Source of the DNA: Straminergon stramineum
Taxonomy: Eukaryota > Streptophyta > Bryopsida > Hypnales > Calliergonaceae
Assembly (NCBI GenBank): GCA_963920665.1
Contig: OY987265.1
Coordinates: forward strand, 39,685,001 to 39,749,000
DNA: 64,000 bases
Direction: 5' to 3'
In this document: one piece after another, positions 20,829 through 32,249 of the stretch
How positions within the stretch are numbered: position 1 is the stretch's first letter
Layout: each line of letters begins with the position of its first letter
Translations under genes and position numbers: made by a program
The notes under the pieces: generated by a model
The model's database searches: none
Seen by the model: the letters and a program-made list of their open reading frames with translations, nothing else
Told to the model about the DNA's origin: nothing

Positions 20829-23800
20829 TATCCTCCGAATGGTTCGGTTGTTCCTAACCGTTGGATATGCATTCGGGTTCTTTGGCATTGGTTGGTTATA
20901 GAAGACAGTTTGGAAAACCTTCGACATGGTGAAGAGTCGGCGTGGGGACAATGTCGGCCTTTCTTGAAGGTGGAAGCTTGCATGTTGTAGCAGCAGAGTC
21001 TCCTCCCTATTGAGGTTGGTCCCATTGAGAATGGGCCACACCTTTGGTACCTCAGGCCAATCAATGACCCACTTCCTTTTCGTACCTTTTACACATCGTT
21101 CAATGTCATCCCAACAGAACCATAAGTCGACCACCACCTCTCGTTTGCTCCCATAATCTTCTTTTCAGCCCCAATAGGTTGGAGCTAATGTTCCCTTCCT
21201 TCCCCTTGCGATTTTGGAGGCGCACCCGATGTTGGTGGTCCATTGTTGAGCGTGGCATTTTGCATTGGAGTTGTGGCTGATCCTAGCAATGTGCCACTTC
21301 GAGGTGTCACAGTCACTTTCAAATGTCGTAGTGACATGTTTAGGCTTCTGGGTTTGAGGTTGTTCACTTGGGCCCTCCAGAGATTGAAGAGAAGCTGTTG
21401 TGGACCTGGTTCTCACACGCGGTTGAGAGAAGTTCACTTTGTCCGGTCTATGTGAATCTCTGGCATCACCAATGGGTATGTCCAACTTCCTCTTCGTGCT
21501 CCCAAAGATGTCCTCTCCTTCCAAGTGTGGTATTCTTGTTCCCACCCCCTCTGCTCCAGGTAACGTGTTCAACGCTTCTGCTATTTTCTTGGGACATCCA
21601 CTACGTCTCGTAGCTTTGAGTTTGAGCTCCCCCTTGGACGGCCCTGATCCAGATGCATGTCCTCTGAGGTAAGCTTGATAGTTGGTCATTTGCATCCATG
21701 CACGAATGTTGTCATTGCAGGTTGCATCAAAGAGGTTGTTTCCTCGCTTTCTCGACATTTGAAGCCATTTGTTGTGAACTGTTTCGGACAAATTGCAGAA
21801 AGGTAGGTCGGTCATCTCTTCCAACCTCAATTTCTACAAATCCATCCATCCATAACACATGAGTGAGGACATCCAATTTCATATCTGAGGGCCAGGCCGA
21901 TGTGATCATCCTAGACTCATTGCAAATGTATGAACTTCATTTGCTTATAGAGGAAGACGTTCGTGAATGTAAAAATACAAAAGAGATTCTTCTCTCCATG
22001 AATGAGCACTACAGGAGACGTCTACCTTGGAGGAAAAAGACTGACATGAGATTCTGAGGAGGGGGTCCAAGAGCTCCTTTTTGAGTGGGAGTCTTTAAAA
22101 AAAGAGTAACATTTGGGAGCCCAAAACCTTCAGTCGGATCCGACTAAGGCCTGGGTGCCCTATCCTTGACCCCCCATTTGGGTCCCCCCTCACATGCTCA
22201 TCAATGAATTCATAAAATGTAAAAGTAATTCCTACTGGAATATTCTCAATCAAAGTCTCTATGTACATGCCTCTAAGTTTGGAGGGTACACCTCTATTTT
22301 TAAACAACCACTTTAAATAGAGGAGAACGGATACTTCAAAATCAGCTTACGAAGTCACTTACCATAGTCATGAAGCCTCCCCACTGTAGGTATCGAAAAT
22401 GCCAGAAAGCTAGCTAGTGGTCCAAGTGATGAAGATCTTCTTCACTTGCAGCACCTGATGACAACCACCAAGATCGAATTGCGAGGTATTGCGTCTCTGC
22501 TTCTTCGACAGTCTTGGATTCTTTGTATTGTTTGCAAAGGGTAATGTGTTGTTGTTGGAATGCTTCCTTGATGTGCTTCTAGGTATGCTTGTGGAGCGAA
22601 CTACTCCAATGCAGCAAACACGTTCTCTCACGATTCTCCATTTTCTCATCGGGCGACCCACTTCCGTAGACAATCCGTGCCGCATTCCAATTGGCCATCG
22701 CACTATCTGCCATGAATCCTTTGAAGTTGGTGTGTTCTACTCCATGTCTTTCCATGACCGTGTTTAGAGATCTCTAGAACTGGACTTGGATCTCCCTATT
22801 CTCCGATTGCATATCGCAGGTGCCCACGGTCATGACTTTTTTGTACTCCGCATCGTACATGTGGCATGCCATAGTGCTCCACTCGTTGACGCGTCTGACG
22901 TGGTCAAACATTATCCATGCGTTTTGTAAATCCCCTCTCAATTGCATTTGTTTGACGAGGTCCACTCCACTTCCGGGTCCTTTTGTGAGCATTTTGAAGA
23001 GGTAGACCTTCTCCCTTCCGTGTCCTGGGAAGACATTGTCATGTATGAACTCAAACTTTGACTCTTTCTTCATTGTCATGATGTTGTCGATGACCCCTCC
23101 CTTATTGTTGGAGCGAAATGATGATATGACATTCCTAATGTTCGGACTGCTAAGATATTGGAATTGATCCATCACTTCCTCTAGTTCCTCTCCCTTCAAC
23201 ATTTCTTTCTCCCCGTCTCCATTGTGAAACAAATAGTTCGTGAGGAACTCTTTGCTGGCGGAGAGTGCAATTGCAGAGTTGGTGGCCATGGGCGTTTTGG
23301 CCACGTGCTGTGCAATGAGTCCCAAGATTTTCTCTGCGGAGTCTCTGTACACGCCCTTCGCTACAGGGTGCGTATGATCTTCGAAGTGTATAGTGGCCCT
23401 AGTCATTTTTTCATTATCACAATATATGTAGTATATTCTAGCATCACATGTATTCAAGCACAGGGAGGGGCTCTTGCAAACTTTACATACTAGAGTACAA
23501 TCTTTTAGAGGAGTCCCTCCTTTAGTGAAAGGACAGATCGTGTAACCGGTCCACTCCATTTCGTTCATTTTGGAAGCCCTTTTTACATAATCGCATTCAG
23601 GATTTTGACAAGCAAGGTGTCCGGCGCAGTATGACTTACGGAACCTGAGGTTGTCGGAATTGTGAATGTTCGTGGTCATCAACTTACACCACGGATGTCC
23701 GTCGTACCGCCTGTCCATTCCTTCAAGGTTCTTGGCCACCGAGGAGGACGACGCGAATCGGCATGGGGGCAATTTGAAGATGACGTCCCCATTGAAATCA

Positions 23801-24522
23801 GTCGACAAGTACTGCACACGGTGGTGCTTCACGACGTCAACATCCATGTTGGACAGTTCATTCTGAGAACGGCGCATAGTCGCCAGTCTCTTCAAGCACT
23901 CCATTATGCTGACCTGTTGAATAGGTGATGGGTGCAATGGAGGGTGTGACAATAGAGATGGGGCTGGACTATTGGAGGGGGTGATCTGTTCTAAGTGGAT
24001 GTAGGTCTTTTCACTGGTCTCCAAAGAGATTGGACATTGTTGCTTTTCAAGCATCACGTTAGGTGACTCCCCTTCCGATTCACTCGACAATTCTATGATG
24101 GATTCTAGTTTCTCTACCTTGACTGACCGTAGAATTGTATTGTCGGGTAGCACTGGGAAGCCCTCACGAGGCGGTCTGGGTGACACCGTGCGTGCAACAT
24201 ATAGCATGTCGACTGTGGAGTTATCCGACTGTCGACTCCAAATTTCCATTGAAACCCCTAGCATGGACAACGGAAGTCCATAAGCCTTATAGTTCCTTGG
24301 GGCTAGGTACCAGCAATGGCCATCTCCATCTAGACTCTTGACAACTGAAATGGATTGCACCAATTCACCTGACTAGAACAACTTTTCTTCTTCAATGTAG
24401 ATGGAGGACTCTACAAATTTGAAGCGTACGTACAAGAGGTGACTCATGACCTTAGCTAATTGTCCATTGTCTACGGGAAACACAAGCGGAGCATCTTGAC
24501 CATGCACTCTAATACAAGCCAT
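20829..24522 (-). pseudogene. MULE-like transposase gene, copy A, 5' part
   Basis: Minus-strand ATG at 24522. Exons run 24522-22363 and from 21833 to the CACTA insertion, separated by a 529-bp GT-AG intron (21834-22362). Order: an N-terminal module; a Cys-rich zinc-binding region (YCAGHL, CQNPECDY, then HTHP) resembling the FLYWCH/WRKY-GCM1 fingers of MULE proteins; the catalytic region with TCDMQSE and KGFMADSAMANW as likely DDE aspartates and a C/H pair in RERTCLLHW; then a lysine- and serine-rich part leading to the SWIM fragment at 14383. In-frame TAGs: 24373-24375, 22774-22776, one after SSSLHKHT (copy B has CAG) and one after HHLDH (copy B has TGG). There is also a stop near 21165. Dead copy, but better preserved than copy B. 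Confidence 0.85.
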
Positions 24523-25136
24523 CCTCGTAGAACAAAAGCAGGAGCTGAGGGACGTTGACAGGCAATGGAACTTTAGGATTAGTGAAGGCCTCCAAATTCA
24601 AATGGCCTTATGTAGTACCCTTTCATTTTGGAATTTAAATTTGGGTGAGCAATTCGTTAATTAGGGTAGGTGTGATAATTAATCATCTTATTTGAGCGAT
24701 AAAATCCACCTCCAGAGGTAGCTACCCATTATGCACCGCCATCCAAGTATTCATTTATTGCAAGTCCAAGACCTCGGCGAAATTGAAACGGCTTCCTCAT
24801 TTCTTTATTGCCGTTCATTAAGTGGAGGCACTAGATTCGTCACCGATGCATTGGAAGAGGAGTAATAATCATTGTGTCGGTTGATCTCGAAATCCCCGAC
24901 TTATTTAATTGCCTCTCAGCGGCACATTGAAATTTTTGCCAGGAAGTGGAGTTAATACGCTTGGCAGCCCGATGAGCACAAAGGAATTTATCAAATCCAT
25001 GTCGTATACCTAGGCTGAAGCTTTGAAACAAGTGCATACATTTTGAGTCTCAACTTCGCCATGTCCATTTTAATTGGTGGCCATCTCATAGGTTGTAGAG
25101 AGGAGAAGGAGGTTTCATGTAGAGTTCTTTGCCCTT
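24523..25136. other. Intergenic stretch upstream of MULE copy A, no gene seen
   Basis: No ORF with support. I searched by eye for a reverse-complement copy of CCACGGTCATAGGTC, as would be expected if it were the MULE terminal repeat, and did not see one. Confidence 0.4.
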
Positions 25137-25475
25137 ATGCTTGGAAAATCCCCAGGAGCTGAACTTGTGCCCATTGACGTGAGGAGTAGAAAGAGGCGTC
25201 GTAGTTTTTTTTTCTCCTCCTCCAAGGCTCTGAAGAAGTCCAGGATGAACAAGAAGAAGGTAGTGTCTAGAACTTCTCAGTCTACACGTGGAGAGCTGAG
25301 GAAGTCCCTTCGCTTTACTGGTAGCGGAAGTAGTGGAGAGGATGGCCCCGTACCAAAAAATGTTGGTGGAAGTCAGTCCATGCTAGAGGAATCAAGTGTC
25401 AACCGGAAGCAAGAAGAAGACAACTCTGGAGCCACTGTGAGTATTAATTCCATTTTTGCAATTTCATTGTTCTAG
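25137..25475 (+). CDS. Possible exon of an unrecognised basic, Ser/Lys-rich protein
   Basis: ATG at 25137 opens a frame rich in Lys, Arg and Ser (for example SRKRRRSFF, KSRMNKKKVVSR), resembling a nuclear localisation region, followed by an acidic, serine-rich part. The frame could splice at the donor GCCACT|GTGAGT near 25436, after which the reading turns hydrophobic and stops. No partner exon was identified, and no domain is recognised. It may be a gene remnant. Confidence 0.3.
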   Translation: MLGKSPGAELVPIDVRSRKRRRSFFFSSSKALKKSRMNKKKVVSRTSQSTRGELRKSLRFTGSGSSGEDGPVPKNVGGSQSMLEESSVNRKQEEDNSGATVSINSIFAISLF

Positions 25476-26545
25476 TCCCAAGTGACATACTCCATTTTCC
25501 TCTTGTGCAAAGGAGGTTTAGGATTCTAGAAATCAATGTGTCCAATGTGTTTGGAAAATATAACAATTAGGAAAATATAAGATCTTGTAGGGGTACTGAA
25601 TTACCCTTAAAACACAATTTGGGGCGAACCGTGGATCCCTTGAGAGAAACGAAAGATTCCTCTCCATTGCAAGAGGAAGTCTTTCGGGGAAGAAACGTAG
25701 GCTCTGACTATAGAGAAGTAGCGAGCCGTTTTTACGGTTACGAATCATGCTCTCCTTTTGTGAAATTCGACATATAGAAAATTAAAATCCAAGGGACGTG
25801 TAATTGACGACTTCCACTCAACAGGTAGAATTATTTTGTACAATTTAGGAAGATAGAAACATGATAGACCTTTAATACGCATGAGATACGCAGATTAAAA
25901 ATGTCGTCCATTCTTTGGTCTAAGCACGGTGAAGCCCAGGTAAAGCCCCGTGGGTCCCTGCGTAGTCGCGAACACCGCGTGCATGGCAACAGTTTTGCAT
26001 GGCCGCATTTCCTCGTTCACATTCTCGGAGAGGTCGAGATTTCGAGAAGTGCATGCACTTTGTGATTTGAGTAAGGGGGTTGGTAGAGAGATAAGGGAAT
26101 CCGAAAATAGAGAGAGGATCTGCCGACCCATGCCCCTTCCCCGCCATTTGTAGTTTCTTCTCCCCAGGATGGGGCACGCCGAAGTTGGCCATGACCTAGG
26201 CCACCCGCCCAGTCCTCCTGTTCCGCCCCCCAACACATTGCCAAAAACCCCGTCTTGGGCGCGGCCGACCTCCCCCTTCGGAATCCTGAATCTCAAATTC
26301 CAGAGAGAGTGTATGATTCATGCGAAATTCTCACCCGGCGTCCACCATGACATGCACGCAAAGGGAGGAAAGTGCACTTGGAAAGCAAACAACACGAAGC
26401 CGCGCAAAGGATGATGTGAAGGACGTGGAAGGAATGCCAACGTTGAGGCCATGCAAGCATGGCGGCGAACAAAAGGTTCGAATTCATGCCCATTCCCACA
26501 GCACAAAATCTGTTGTTGAAGCCTTGGTTCAAGAATTTGAAGAAA
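25476..26545. other. Unrecognised moderately GC-rich stretch, no supported gene
   Basis: ORFs of 60-130 codons exist on both strands between 25895 and 26690, but they overlap one another, lack recognisable motifs and share no similarity with other ORFs here. I do not annotate them as genes. Sequence at 25600-25760 is GC-richer than its surroundings and has a short minus-strand ORF that I could not identify. Confidence 0.35.
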
Positions 26546-26547
26546 TC

Positions 26548-26614
26548 ATGGGACCCTGTGGATCTCAATTTTTTTTCAACACCCCTGTGGGCTCTCGCGG
26601 CGCGGACAGAGGGT
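26548..26614 (+). repeat. 67-bp direct repeat, copy 1
   Basis: ATGGGACCCTGTGGATCTC through GCGCGGACAGAGGGT. It is matched at 26899-26965 with two differences, both G in this copy and A in the other. Confidence 0.85.
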
Positions 26615-26898
26615 CTGCTATGAAGGTGGGAACTCGCAGTGGCCAGGTCGTGGCGTGTCTCTGTGCCCCAATCTATTGAATCAGTGCGAGTCATTGGCCG
26701 CTGTTGGATGCAGTCCTGCCTTTGTGGGCCAAGCCAGCGATCCCTTGCCTTTGAATTCTAGTTTCAGCTGTCTCCCTTGCTCCTTGAAATTGGATCAAAA
26801 TTTTTTATGGTCCCACTTTGAGGGGGTGGAGTAGGCACGCCTAGAGGATCAGTCGGATCTGACTTGACTCTAGCAGGTGCCAACTCCACCCCCCGGAA

Positions 26899-26965
26899 AT
26901 GGGACCCTATGGATCTCAATTTTTTTTCAACACCCCTGTGGGCTCTCGCGGCACGGACAGAGGGT
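26899..26965 (+). repeat. 67-bp direct repeat, copy 2
   Basis: 65 of 67 bases match 26548-26614. The pair is 351 bases apart and may be the ends of a small deleted element; no other structure supports that. Confidence 0.85.
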
Positions 26966-27689
26966 GTTGCAGCACAGGATAAGTAAATTCCCTATTATGC
27001 TTACAAAAATCACTCTAGAGCATAACGAAGTGACTCTAAAGATCGAACCCACGAGATTCTGTGAAGTATTTACTTGATTTGGGCGAGTAAGCTCTCTCTC
27101 TCCCTCTAAAACTTCCTTTTCGGTCCTAGATCTAGAACCGGAAACAACCAACCACCAAGAGGATTAGGACCGGATTACTTCCTATCCGATTCTATAACCC
27201 TCCGGTTATCCCAATTCTCTCAACCTCCAGGACCTAAATAATTCCGGTCTTGATACTGCCTTGAACCAATCCGCTCCGGCTGGTTCCTGTACCTCCTCAA
27301 CACTCTTCCGGTTTAGTTTTGCCTCTGTTGGACCATCAGAGGGTTCGCCGCTTAGGTTTATGAGTGGTAGGCCCACCACTCCTTCTACGGATTATAGTGG
27401 TTGAAGACCCATTGTTCTCTCCCTTCCTCTCCTAACTAACTCGAATCCGGTTTGATCCCTCACAACACTCTTGACAGCAATCCGGAATGTAGGTCACACA
27501 GAGATCCCCCGTACGATCCGTTCTTATTACAACGACCTCAATGCCAGCTCCTACCCGTGCGAAGCTAGGTGGTTGCAAGTGTACTCGTCCGTTCCAATAG
27601 TAACTAAGATCATTCCATTTACCAACTAAGGTGGTGAGACCTCTCAGAAGATCGGACACTCAACCAGACTACCCGTCCAGGAGTTCTAA

Positions 27690-27900
27690 TGCGACTAAGG
27701 ATACCCTCCCTATCCGCCTAGCCTAACAACAGTTATCTCACCCGGAACTTCAAAACCCTAGCTCTTGCTGAGGCACTGAAATACACTCCCAACACTTACA
27801 CAACCTGCATACACACTAAGGATCAGAAACTATCGCACTGAGGGGAGAAATCTAATCACAAATCTGCCTTACACCTTCCTAACTCCTCATCATGCAAACC
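27690..27900 (+). repeat. Retroelement fragment shared with 43602-43810
   Basis: GCGACTAAGGATACCCTCCC through CCTTCCTAACTCC is repeated at 43602-43810 at high identity. There it lies next to the retrotransposon-type ORF at 44054-45718, so this copy is probably a leftover piece of the same element. The DNA from 27000 to 27690 may belong to it as well, but no coding sequence is left. Confidence 0.6.
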
Positions 27901-27939
27901 AGGGTTGATAGGGCGTCCTAACACAGCCACCAGCGTCTG

Positions 27940-28200
27940 CGTCCGCGACCCCCCCGGACGTCCTGTGACATTCGCAAAATCGGGTTTTTACCCTGGGGTA
28001 ATTTCCCATCCGCGACCTCGTCCGCACCGCCGTCCGCGGTTTCTGCGCCCCGTCCGCCATCCCGTCTACCCGTCCCCGACCCTGTCCGCGGATTCTACAG
28101 CTCGTCCGCCAATCCGTCGGCCCGTCCGCGACCCCATCCCCCATCCGTCGGCCCGTGTGCGACCCCGTCTGCGGTCTCTGGAGCCCGGCCACCAACCCAG
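27940..28200 (+). repeat. Type II GC-rich repeat (CGTCCG units), no gene attached
   Basis: Degenerate units around CGTCCGCGACC and CCGTCGGCCCGTCC, C-rich on the + strand. It lies about 2 kb beyond the 3' end of the minus-strand kinase gene at 30145, so it could mark the left edge of the 28-35 kb cluster. Short ORFs on both strands through it are by-products. Confidence 0.55.
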
Positions 28201-28762
28201 CTGACCACTTAAGACTCCCCGAATTTAGTCTCTATCTTTATTTTTTTATTCTAAGAGAATTTCTAATGCGATTTTGAAATTTGGTACAATTCATGCTCAT
28301 TTCTAAGAGTCCTTAGCAATGAACAAAAAGAACATTGCACTTTACAAATTTGTAAAGAAAAAAGTCATTTATTTTCGTAATTCATTTTTGAGTGCTACAA
28401 TAGAATTTCAAAGGATTTTTTTAATAAATATACAAAGAACTGGTACTCAAAATAACAAATTAATTACAGTTTCAGGTTTTGGAAAATATTGGACACACAT
28501 ACATTTTGTAACCCATTCATTTAGAGCTTAATTTCCTATTTTCTTTTGTTCATTTTATGAAAACAATGCAATGAAAAAAAAATTGAGGGTCTAAATTGGA
28601 AACCCAAAGGCTTCTAAAAATCCAAGTGCTGTAAAGTCCTAAACCTTTTTGAAAAAACATTAGAATTGAATCACTCTCATTTGTGATGAATTTACTAATT
28701 ACATCTCTTCATAGTTGATTCATTATAAGTATACACACTAAAACAATAAAACCACAATTGCT
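28201..28762. other. AT-rich stretch, no gene seen
   Basis: Nothing recognisable. Confidence 0.4.
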
Positions 28763-29692
28763 TTAACCCCTAAAGGACCATTGTTCCCTCGGGAGACAAA
28801 ATGGATTTCGGGCAGGTTTCTATGACTTCAATTTTTAGTCAAACTTTTTGAAACTTTCTCATAAGATAGAAAAATTGATAAGCTTCGTGGGAATATAACT
28901 TTTATTTCAATCGGTGCCCGGGAGCAAAAGTTATGCCATCTTAAACATAATTTTCATGTCACCGGGCAGAAAAATAAATCCACAAAAAATTGAAATCTAA
29001 TTTAAAATTTCTTTTTTCTTATAGATTATATTTTTGTCTACATGTGAAGCTTTGATTCATTCCATTTGGATTAGTAATGTGAAAGTTATGAACAATATTG
29101 TTTTTCGGGCAATATGAGCATCTTCTTGAAAAAATAACTTATAGGATTCATTTCTGAATGCAATTTTCACAATTTTTCAAAAAAAATTGTTTGACAAAGT
29201 TAAATTTGTTTGCTAAAACAATCTCACCATTGGGATTATTGAGTTTCAATCCCATCTTAGAGCTATTAATGATTTAGTTTTTCATGTAATCTTGGACCTA
29301 CTTCTACTTAACAATTTTTTAGAGAATGAAAATCAAGAGTTTTTCTTTAGAAATTTTTTTCCTAGAAAATCAACTCCATTCTTCAACACAGAAAATTTTA
29401 AATTCACAGTCCATAGTGCAAAAAATTTCAACAAAAGGTGGTCAAAGTCATCTGAAATTGCAGGCCAGTGTTCAAAAAAACTTCTTTTTCCAACTTTGAA
29501 TGCTATATCTCTCAATCTGTGCGGTCAAAATTCATGAAATTTTTACCACATGTTCTGAGACAAATAAAGTACAAGATCCAACGGTTAGATTTTTTTTAAC
29601 TATTTTTTGGGGATTTTATAGGTGAACGCAGCAGAAATGGCAGTTTTGAGTGGTTTTTGCTTGAAAAATGGCCTTGGTCCTTTAGGGGTTAA
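28763..29692. mobile_element. TTAA-flanked element with inverted termini (piggyBac-like, non-autonomous)
   Basis: The left end reads TTAACCCCTAAAGGACCA (28763-28780). The right end is its exact reverse complement TGGTCCTTTAGGGGTTAA, ending at 29692. A TTAA target duplication followed by CCC is the signature of the piggyBac superfamily, for which TTAA insertion is established. The 922-bp interior is AT-rich and holds no transposase, so this would be a MITE-like derivative. Alternatives: an unrelated foldback element whose inverted repeat happens to end in TTAA. Confidence 0.6.
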
Positions 29693-30144
29693 CGGGTCGT
29701 CATCATAATTCAAATATCAATGGAATTGTTGGAACACAACTTCTAAGAAGGTCCAAGTAATTCCATATCATAAATGAAATGGTCTTCTTCCAAGACTTCT
29801 TCCAAATGAAATAGAACGGGCTCAGAAACTTTTGCACCCACACATCATACATCATGCAATTTGTCATACAAGCTTGTCAACTAAATAACCATCTACATTC
29901 AAGAAGAAATATTGCACTTTGCACTCAAACAAGAGATATTTTTGATTTGTCAAAAATTGATATTCATTCAAAAATAATTCAAATACATGGAAAAATTCAA
30001 AATGTATGTCCAATTTCACATATATTGACATACTCTAGGGACTAGGGGTGCATATATACTAAGCAATCTACATGCATAAATCCAAAGTTCTACATTTATT
30101 AAATATTTATAAAACTCTATATAGTGCACTCTTGCACTATATTA
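29693..30144. other. AT-rich stretch, no gene seen
   Basis: Likely 3' flank of the minus-strand kinase gene. No supported ORF. Confidence 0.4.
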
Positions 30145-31626
30145 CTAATATGAATGTCGGAAGTGTTCATCTGGCATAGGCCAATTGAATTGGCTAGTGA
30201 ACCAATTGATGATGTGGGCCAAACCACCCCGATAACCATCACCTCTTTGACAAAGCCAGTCCAAGTATTGGTGAAACACAATTCCCAATTGGTGGTGGCT
30301 AAACATGGCCATTGCATTTGTTTCCCGTTGCAATTTGCTGTAGTTCTCTGACATGCATTGTTTATTGATCCTTTGAGCTATTTTACCAATCGCATATTCC
30401 TCCGATGCACGTGATAAATGTGGAATGATTTCTACATTTGCATCTCTTCTATGCAAATATGCAATGCTTGGATCCACCCACCACCTCCTTGTTAAAGCTT
30501 TGTTCATTTCACTTGCAGATGTGAACGTATACAAGGATTTCATTGGTTCGGTAGCTATAGTAGTCATGCCCCAATCGCAAATTCCAATGTAGACACGTGA
30601 TTCATCATCAAGAGAATGAAACATGATGTTGTCTGGAGAAATATCATTGTGTAGATGTCCAGACACATGTACCGCATTCATGATATGCACCAATGCCCAA
30701 GCAAGCTCAGTGCGCTTCTTCCGAAATCGAGCGAGATGAAAAGCTTTAGTCACATCGGACTCTGTTGGGTTCGAATACTGTAACCGAACATGTATGTTGT
30801 CTGGATAATCGTTATCCAAGTTCAACATTTGCCGAAGTGTTCTGCCATTCCACCAATATGAGTACCCTTCACTTGTTCTTGCATGAACTGCAACAAACCG
30901 TATGACTCCTGAATGTGGAATCCTCACTGCCATTGATTCATTCTAATGTTCCAACTTTGCAAGCTGAGGTTGCGTACCATAGTGGTTGGATATCTTTGCT
31001 GCGAACTCCCAAAATGGAGCTATCCCTCGACATCCTTCAATTCTCACCCTTCGAATCATTGCATATCCTCCCTTCATGATTAAGTCATCTTGGGGAATCA
31101 CCCGTGTGGTGTCCGGAAGCGCTATAAGATGACGTCTATCCATATCCAATTGAGCAAGACCCTCATCGCTAGTCCACCAACCCAAAGACCCTTGTCTATT
31201 ACGCCTCTTCGCAAATGGGGCGCAACGCCCAATAAACAATTGAGCTTTGAGAATGACTTGCTCAAAGGCTTCATCATTTGCACAGTGTTGTTTCCCGTAT
31301 TTTCCGAGAACCACATCAGCGTTCCACAATGCATCATGCACCTTGTTCTCCAAACATTTGTTGAAACCCCTCTTCTCTGTCTCATGTTGCCATTGCGGAA
31401 CGTATAAGGCATCCAACATTCTTTGCGTCATGTCTGCCTTGAATTTGGATGGACACTCCTCTCCATATCTTACATATTTTGTGTCAAGAGACACAATGGT
31501 TTCCAATTCATAGAATTTTGCAATGCATTCGGTCATGAATGCTTTGCATGCATCGGATGGAATTTCCTTACTTTCCACCTCTTGTACCACTTGTTTTCCC
31601 TTCGCCGCCTTCTTCGATCTTGGCAT
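30145..31626 (-). pseudogene. Atypical protein-kinase-like gene, copy 2 (one in-frame TAG)
   Basis: From the ATG at 31626 the minus-strand frame runs 494 codons with a single interruption, TAG at 30943-30945; reading resumes in frame. N-terminal 220 residues are unrecognised, with basic SKKAAKGK at the start. The kinase core has KGGYAMIRRV (glycine loop), FAAKIS (lysine of the VAIK position), HNDISPDNIMF (catalytic loop with Asp and Asn kept, Arg of HRD replaced by Asn), ICDWGM (DWG for DFG), RRWWVDPSIA in the place of APE, and SEEYAIGK (helix F). Homologous to 1988-3476. The invariant Lys/Asp/Asn/Asp are present, so the ancestral protein could have been active. A type II GC leader lies upstream (31800-32170). 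It may be read through, mutated in this individual, or dead. Confidence 0.75.
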
Positions 31627-31799
31627 CGTGATAAATTTGTAATACCCGAAATTTGTAACTAAAACTTCGAAGTTCGCTACAAAAAATGGCAATAGTGGGG
31701 CCCCCAAATAAGACTTCCGCCTTCCCAAGGAGAGGAACCAATGGAGGACAAACCACCAAGCTCTCCACTCAACACTTGCAAAACGCAAGGGGCAAGGCA

Positions 31800-32170
31800 A
31801 AAGTGATTGCGGACGGGCCGTCCGCCTCGTCGCGGCCGTCTGATCATGCGGACGGCATTCCGTCCGCCTCGTCGTAGCCGTCCGATCGTTCAGCCGCACT
31901 CCAACCACCTCGAGATGGCTGTCTGCCTTGTCATGGACGTCCGATTCCGGGGACGGTCTTTCGTCAGCCCCGAGCCAGCCGTCCGACCGTGCGGACGGTC
32001 ATCCGTCTGCCTTGAGCCGGCCGTCCGATCAGCAGGACGATCGACGTCCGCCAAATGCCCAGATCCGACGGCCGGCTTGTCACGGACGTCACGACCTCCT
32101 TCGATCAGATGGACGGCAGGTTGTCTGCACGATCGGACGGTGTGGATGGCGTGGATGCGGCAGCCTGTCC
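31800..32170. repeat. Type II GC-rich leader upstream of kinase copy 2
   Basis: Degenerate units of CCGTCCG and CGGACGGC, about 170 bases upstream of the kinase ATG. The relation to its gene is the same as for the type I repeats, but the repeated motif differs. ORFs on both strands through it are by-products. Confidence 0.6.
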
Positions 32171-32249
32171 GGCGACAGCAGACGCATGAAACGAGGTGGA
32201 CAGAAGAGATGAATTGCACAATCGGAGATTTTAATTTCTCTTGAACATC

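Noticed and set aside
25560..25760. Organelle DNA insertion
   Set aside because: The stretch is GC-richer than its surroundings and looks unlike them, but I could not match it to any plastid or mitochondrial gene.
22125..26870. Shared CAGTCGGATCYGACT word at about 22131 and 26850
   Set aside because: A short palindromic word shared by two places, with no similarity in the flanks.
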